Positions 6,455 to 9,652 of a stretch of 9,652 nt of DNA are shown here, piece after piece (positions within the stretch are counted from its first letter, which is position 1; each line of letters begins with the position of its first letter). Origin of the DNA: Neisseriaceae bacterium (lineage in GTDB: Bacteria > Pseudomonadota > Gammaproteobacteria > Burkholderiales > Neisseriaceae); assembly GCA_030146285.1 (NCBI GenBank), contig JASLBZ010000145.1:1-9652 (forward strand), given 5' to 3'. Both the position numbers and the translations under genes were made by a program. The notes under the pieces were generated by a model, which saw only the letters and a program-made list of their open reading frames with translations, searched no databases and had not been told where the DNA came from.

Positions 6455-7221
6455 TGAAATCAGTTTGGATTTTAGGTTTAGGTTATTTGGGTGCACCATT
6501 GGCCAACATGCTCTTGGCAGAGGGTTATCGGGTTGTGGGCAGCAGTCGCCATGTTAAATCAACACCCGAATTAAGCCATGTTCAACAAATACCATTGGAT
6601 ATTGCCAATATCCATACAGTTTCTGATTTTCCAAAAACATTGGCAGCAGACACGTGGATTTGTTTACTGCCACCATCTTGTGCTGAAAATTACGTGGATT
6701 TTCTCAATATCTGGTTACAAGCTGCTTTAGTGTTGGGTGTTCGCAATATTGTTTATTGCAGCAGCACTGCCGTTTATGGCAACGAAACACGCTCGTGCTT
6801 TGCCCATACGGCCACGCAGCCTGAAACAAAAAGTGCTTTAAAAATGGTTGCCGTCGAACAAAGTCTACTGGCAAGTCATATTGAAAATGTGAGCATTGTG
6901 CGCTTGGGTGGCTTGTTTTCCGATACACGACATCCTATTCGCATGTTGAGCCAACGAGGCATCGTTAATGAAGCACAACAGCAAGTCAATATGATTTCAC
7001 AATCCCAAGCTGTGCAGTTTTTAAAGCAGTGCGTGATCGAACAACAAGGGCATTGTATTCACAATGCTGTCATGGATACGCATCCCAGTAAACGTGAGTT
7101 TTACAGCCAAGCAGCAAAGCAATTGGGTTTTAGCCATCCTAAGTTTGTGGATGGACAACAAGGTTTGGGTAAATGTGTCGAGCAGGGCACACATGTGTTA
7201 ATAACAAAGGTCACGACATGA
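6454..7221 (+). CDS. YeeZ-like NAD(P)-binding SDR-family protein
   Basis: This is a predicted NAD(P)-dependent epimerase/dehydratase-type protein of the extended SDR superfamily, closest in pattern to E. coli YeeZ, whose reaction is not known to me. The 255-residue product begins with a Rossmann glycine motif (ILGLGYLGAP, Gly8, Gly10, Gly13). It has IVYCSSTAVYG (99-109) in the usual Ser/Thr position, then RLGGLFSDTRHP, and ends with IHNAVMDTHPSKREFY and AAKQLGF, matching YeeZ features. The usual YxxxK catalytic pair is not evident after the SST motif; YeeZ itself also appears to lack it. The C-terminus is about 20 residues shorter than YeeZ. The start ATG overlaps the LOG stop by one base, and the stop overlaps ubiJ by four. 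A longer reading from ATG 6418 is possible but overlaps the LOG gene further. Confidence 0.85.
   Translation: MKSVWILGLGYLGAPLANMLLAEGYRVVGSSRHVKSTPELSHVQQIPLDIANIHTVSDFPKTLAADTWICLLPPSCAENYVDFLNIWLQAALVLGVRNIVYCSSTAVYGNETRSCFAHTATQPETKSALKMVAVEQSLLASHIENVSIVRLGGLFSDTRHPIRMLSQRGIVNEAQQQVNMISQSQAVQFLKQCVIEQQGHCIHNAVMDTHPSKREFYSQAAKQLGFSHPKFVDGQQGLGKCVEQGTHVLITKVTT
6816..6825 (+). repeat. DUS-like core of the king type inside the yeeZ-like gene
   Basis: GCAGCCTGAA, the AG-kingDUS core as I recall it, differs by one base from the GCTGCCTGAA core found in the terminators of this window. It encodes part of QPE. The two flanking bases are AC, not AG. It could be a chance one-mismatch copy. Confidence 0.45.
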
Positions 7222-7769
7222 TTTCCGCTTCCATATTGAATCATCTTTTAAAACAAAGCCCTGAAATTCAGGCTGCCTTATCCAATTACGCCAATCGCAC
7301 GTTTACGATGGTGGTAATGGGCGCACCCATGCATTTTATTATTTTGGCCAATGGTTGGGTTGAAAGCGTGGCAGCTCCCACAGAAGTCACCCTCACATTT
7401 CAAAATTCGGTGTTTGAAAAAATCATGCAAAATCAAGAGCCAGGCGTGGGTGACATTAAAGTCAATGGCGAGCATTACCTAGGCATGGCATTGTTGCCGC
7501 TGTTAGGTGACATTCGCTACTACTTAAACGATGATTTGTCCCGCATGTTTGGCGATGCAGCTGCAGGTGTTTTAAAACAAAAACACGATAAAGCCGTTGG
7601 TTTTGTTGGCAGTGTGGCTCAGTCTTTATCCGACCAAATTCAAGATTACGCCAAAGAAGACAGAGCGATCTTGGTGAGTAAAAATCAGTTTGAAACTCAC
7701 AAGCAAGAAATTCGCCGCATCCGAGATGATGTCGCACGATTAGAAGCCCGCTTGGCTTTATTGAAGTAA
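7218..7769 (+). CDS. ubiJ: Ubiquinone biosynthesis accessory factor UbiJ
   Basis: UbiJ (formerly YigP) is a non-catalytic factor that binds ubiquinone intermediates through an SCP2 lipid-binding domain and helps hold the soluble Ubi enzymes together. The 183-residue product has an N-terminal SCP2-like region (about 8-110, with LKQSPEIQAALSNYANRTF and IKVNGEHYLGMALLPLLGDIRY) and a C-terminal charged helix (EIRRIRDDVARLEARL, about 160-180) that should form a coiled coil, as in E. coli UbiJ (201). ATG 7218 has AAAGG at 7206-7210 and overlaps the previous stop by four bases (ATGA). The decisive context is ubiB directly downstream, the ubiJ-ubiB pair of proteobacteria. ubiE, which precedes the pair in E. 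coli, is absent here. Confidence 0.88.
   Translation: MISASILNHLLKQSPEIQAALSNYANRTFTMVVMGAPMHFIILANGWVESVAAPTEVTLTFQNSVFEKIMQNQEPGVGDIKVNGEHYLGMALLPLLGDIRYYLNDDLSRMFGDAAAGVLKQKHDKAVGFVGSVAQSLSDQIQDYAKEDRAILVSKNQFETHKQEIRRIRDDVARLEARLALLK
7267..7278 (-). repeat. Complete 12-base DUS of the king type, minus orientation, in ubiJ
   Basis: TTCAGGCTGCCT on the plus strand is the exact reverse complement of AGGCAGCCTGAA, the AG-kingDUS as I recall it. It lies within codons 17-21 of ubiJ. Immediately left, CCTGAA at 7260-7265 forms a short inverted repeat with TTCAGG at 7267-7272. The stem has only a one-base loop and no T run follows, so it is not a terminator. Confidence 0.6.
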
Positions 7770-7794
7770 TCACAAGAAAACGGAAAACGGTTTT

Positions 7795-9333
7795 ATGATT
7801 CAGTGGCTTTCACGGTTTTATACCATATTTAAAACGCTGTATGTCTTTGGTTTATTGCAAATTGCAGTGACCAAAATTCGCTTTAATTCTTTGCGCTTGA
7901 TTTTGGGGAAAATCAAAACCCCCGAAGACATGCAGGACAAGCATGCGGCACAGCGTTTGCGCTTGGCACTAGAAAGCTTAGGGCCTATTTTTGTCAAATT
8001 AGGACAAGTATTGTCTACCCGACCTGACCTAATTGGTCCTGTTTACACGCGCGAATTGTCACAATTGCAAGACAATGTGCCGCCTTTTGCTGGTAGCGAA
8101 GCCATTGCCCAAATCGAAAAGTCATTGGGTAAGCCCATTGGTGAGTTATTTTATTCATTTCAAACCCAGCCAACAGCCAGCGCATCCATTGCCCAAGTGC
8201 ATGAAGCTTATTTATTTGATGCCAATGGCGAGCAAGGTAAAAAGGTAGCAGTTAAGGTTTTGCGCCCCAATATTTTGCCAGTTATCGAGCAGGACTTGGC
8301 GCTTATGCGTGTTGGTGCTGCTTTTGCGGAACGTTTTTTACCCGATGGCAAACGATTGCACCCCAAAGATGTGGTCGCTGAATTTGATAAATACTTGCAC
8401 GACGAGCTAGACTTAATGAAAGAGGCTGCCAATGCCAGCCAACTCGGACGACAGTTTGAAAACAGCGATATGCTGATTGTACCGTATGTGTATTATGATT
8501 TTTGCTCACGCGAAGTCATGGTCATGCAATGGATGGATGGCACACCCATCTCCAATATTGATGCTTTGGTTGCCAAAGGCGTGGATTTAAAAGAGTTAGC
8601 CCGTTTTGGTGTGGAAATTTTCTTTACTCAAGTGTTTAAAAATGGCTTTTTCCATGCCGATATGCACCCAGGTAATATCTTGGTGGCTGATGATGGTCGC
8701 TATATTGCACTGGATTTTGGGATTGTCGGCAGTTTAACAGATTATGATAAGCGCTATTTGGCAATTAACTTTTTGGCCTTTTTTAACCGCGATTACCACC
8801 GAGTTGCCACTGCCCACATCGAATCAGGTTGGGTGCCTGCTGATACAAGGGCAGAAGAGCTCGAAGCCGCTGTTCGAGCGGTCTGTGAGCCATTTTTCAA
8901 TAAGCCCTTGTCGGAAATTTCGTTTGGTTTGGTATTGTTAAGATTGTTTGAAACCAGCCGTCGCTTTAACGTTGAAATCCAACCACAATTGGTTTTGCTA
9001 CAAAAAACCCTATTGAATATCGAAGGCCTCGGCAGACAACTTGACCCGAATCTAGATCTTTGGGCAACCGCAAAGCCATTTTTGGTAAATTGGATGAACG
9101 AACAAGTCGGTGTTAAAGCATTATTGCGTAACCTCAAAAGCGAAGCACCTGATTGGGCAAATATCCTACCTAGCTTACCACGCAAATTAAATGCCTTGGT
9201 CGACGAAGAGCGCCAAAAACTCATGATGCAAGCCTATGTTGAGTTATTGCAAACTCAGAAAAAACAAAGTTTGTATTTGGGCATTATGGCAGCGGCGGTG
9301 GTGTTGATGTTGGTATTCATGTATTTAGACTAG
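7795..9333 (+). CDS. ubiB: Ubiquinone biosynthesis kinase-like protein UbiB
   Basis: UbiB is a membrane-associated atypical kinase/ATPase of the ABC1/ADCK family needed for ubiquinone synthesis; its exact chemistry is unsettled. The 512-residue product shows the family marks in order: the KxGQ motif in FVKLGQVLSTRPD (Lys68 to Gln71), the Ala-rich nucleotide loop TASASIAQVH (127-136), VAVKVLRP with Lys154, ELDLMKEAANASQ (Glu204, Asp206), HADMHPGN (287-294) and LDFG (306-309). One C-terminal membrane helix is clear (about 493-511). E. coli UbiB (546) is longer and has two. The start is ATG 7795, 25 bases after ubiJ, with no good ribosome-binding sequence; the leader holds two AAAACGG repeats. 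It is last in the cluster and is followed by the terminator at 9387. Confidence 0.97.
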   Translation: MIQWLSRFYTIFKTLYVFGLLQIAVTKIRFNSLRLILGKIKTPEDMQDKHAAQRLRLALESLGPIFVKLGQVLSTRPDLIGPVYTRELSQLQDNVPPFAGSEAIAQIEKSLGKPIGELFYSFQTQPTASASIAQVHEAYLFDANGEQGKKVAVKVLRPNILPVIEQDLALMRVGAAFAERFLPDGKRLHPKDVVAEFDKYLHDELDLMKEAANASQLGRQFENSDMLIVPYVYYDFCSREVMVMQWMDGTPISNIDALVAKGVDLKELARFGVEIFFTQVFKNGFFHADMHPGNILVADDGRYIALDFGIVGSLTDYDKRYLAINFLAFFNRDYHRVATAHIESGWVPADTRAEELEAAVRAVCEPFFNKPLSEISFGLVLLRLFETSRRFNVEIQPQLVLLQKTLLNIEGLGRQLDPNLDLWATAKPFLVNWMNEQVGVKALLRNLKSEAPDWANILPSLPRKLNALVDEERQKLMMQAYVELLQTQKKQSLYLGIMAAAVVLMLVFMYLD

Positions 9334-9386
9334 CCTTTTTATTTTTTGGCCGTATGGTGTTGTGTCATTCATAGCATTATAGAATC

Positions 9387-9415
9387 AAAAAAACCACTGC
9401 TTGCAGTGGTTTTTT
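9387..9415. terminator. Bidirectional Rho-independent terminator between ubiB and the pilin gene
   Basis: ACCACTG and CAGTGGT (9393-9399 and 9404-9410) form a stem around CTTG, extended by A7 on the left (9387-9393) and T6 on the right (9410-9415). The T run follows the stem on both strands, so it can end ubiB transcripts from the left and pilin transcripts from the right. It carries no DUS. The rest of the 94-base gap shows nothing else I recognise. Confidence 0.92.
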
Positions 9416-9427
9416 AATCATGACTGA

Positions 9428-9652
9428 TTATTTACCAGGAGTAGTTGTACAACCAGCTGGTGTGAATTTTGTTTTCCAAACTTTAGGATCAGTACCTGTA
9501 ATTGTACAAGTCCATACACCACCAATACTACGATTATAAGTCATCGTAACACCTGTTAATGCGCTACTGGCTTTGTTACCGAATACAACAACAAAATCAC
9601 CAACACCTTTAGACTTCTTATAGTCAGGGATAGAGACCGATGCCATTAAGTT
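9428..9652 (-). CDS. Type IV pilin (major pilin-like), C-terminal part, 5' end outside the window
   Basis: The minus-strand frame is open to the window edge (NLMASVSIPDYKK), so the Met at 9646-9644 is probably internal and the conserved N-terminal helix lies outside. About 74 residues are visible. The end resembles the C-terminal half of type IVa pilins: a beta-strand region (DFVVVFGN, VTMTYN), then GGVWTCTITG and a second Cys near the C-terminus (TPAGC). The two Cys are separated by 18 residues and would form the disulfide-bounded D-region of pilins. The tail is rich in Thr, Pro and Lys. Such pilins build surface fibres used for twitching, adhesion and DNA uptake. Whether it is the major pilin or a minor one cannot be decided without the N-terminus. 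It is convergent with ubiB. Confidence 0.78.
   Translation of the reverse strand, partial: NLMASVSIPDYKKSKGVGDFVVVFGNKASSALTGVTMTYNRSIGGVWTCTITGTDPKVWKTKFTPAGCTTTPGK

Noticed and set aside
7150..7221. Possible frameshift at the end of the yeeZ-like gene, because the C-terminus is short
   Set aside because: The alternative frame stops within about ten codons and adds no YeeZ-like tail, while the zero frame runs to a neat four-base overlap with ubiJ. A natural shorter C-terminus fits better.
7777..7794. AAAACGG direct repeat and AAAAC/GTTTT inverted repeat before ubiB as a regulatory hairpin
   Set aside because: The stem is only five A/T-rich base pairs and would be unstable. I treat it as low-complexity leader sequence.

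Overview
The window is about 9.65 kb of ordinary, gene-dense bacterial chromosome. It almost certainly comes from a member of the Neisseriaceae (Betaproteobacteria). Three things point there: priB lies between rpsF and rpsR; the proteins resemble beta/gamma-proteobacterial families throughout; and copies of a 12-base DNA uptake sequence (DUS), AGGCTGCCTGAA, occur, including an inverted pair that forms a terminator. As I recall, that word is the dialect named AG-simDUS, after Simonsiella. Two copies of the one-base variant core GCAGCCTGAA (the AG-kingDUS type) are also present. Genus is not resolved. The DUS copies and a type IV pilin gene suggest a naturally transformable organism.

Layout, left to right. 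(1) Positions 1-1263 hold a ribosomal protein operon: the 3' part of rpsF (S6), priB (primosomal protein, TTG start immediately after the rpsF stop), rpsR (S18) and rplI (L9). It ends at the inverted-DUS terminator at 1291-1325. (2) Positions 1385-4659 hold mltB (lytic transglycosylase lipoprotein), dnaX (clamp-loader tau subunit) and a ybaB/ebfC gene (nucleoid-associated protein), ending at a second DUS-containing terminator. dnaX carries an A AAA AAG slippery heptamer just after domain III, and a stop follows two codons later in the -1 frame. This is the arrangement that makes the short gamma subunit in E. coli. (3) Positions 4741-9333 hold five tightly packed genes on the same strand: pheA (P-protein), a LOG-family phosphoribohydrolase, a YeeZ-like NAD(P)-binding protein, ubiJ and ubiB. 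The middle junctions overlap by 1 and 4 bases, which suggests one translationally coupled operon linking phenylalanine and ubiquinone synthesis. (4) A bidirectional terminator at 9387-9415 separates ubiB from a convergent minus-strand gene, the 3' end of a type IV pilin that runs off the right edge.

I found no mobile element, CRISPR array, tRNA or rRNA, and no gene-free stretch longer than about 120 bases. Nothing here looks like a wholly new system. The observations most worth checking are the predicted programmed frameshift in dnaX and the mixture of DUS dialects.
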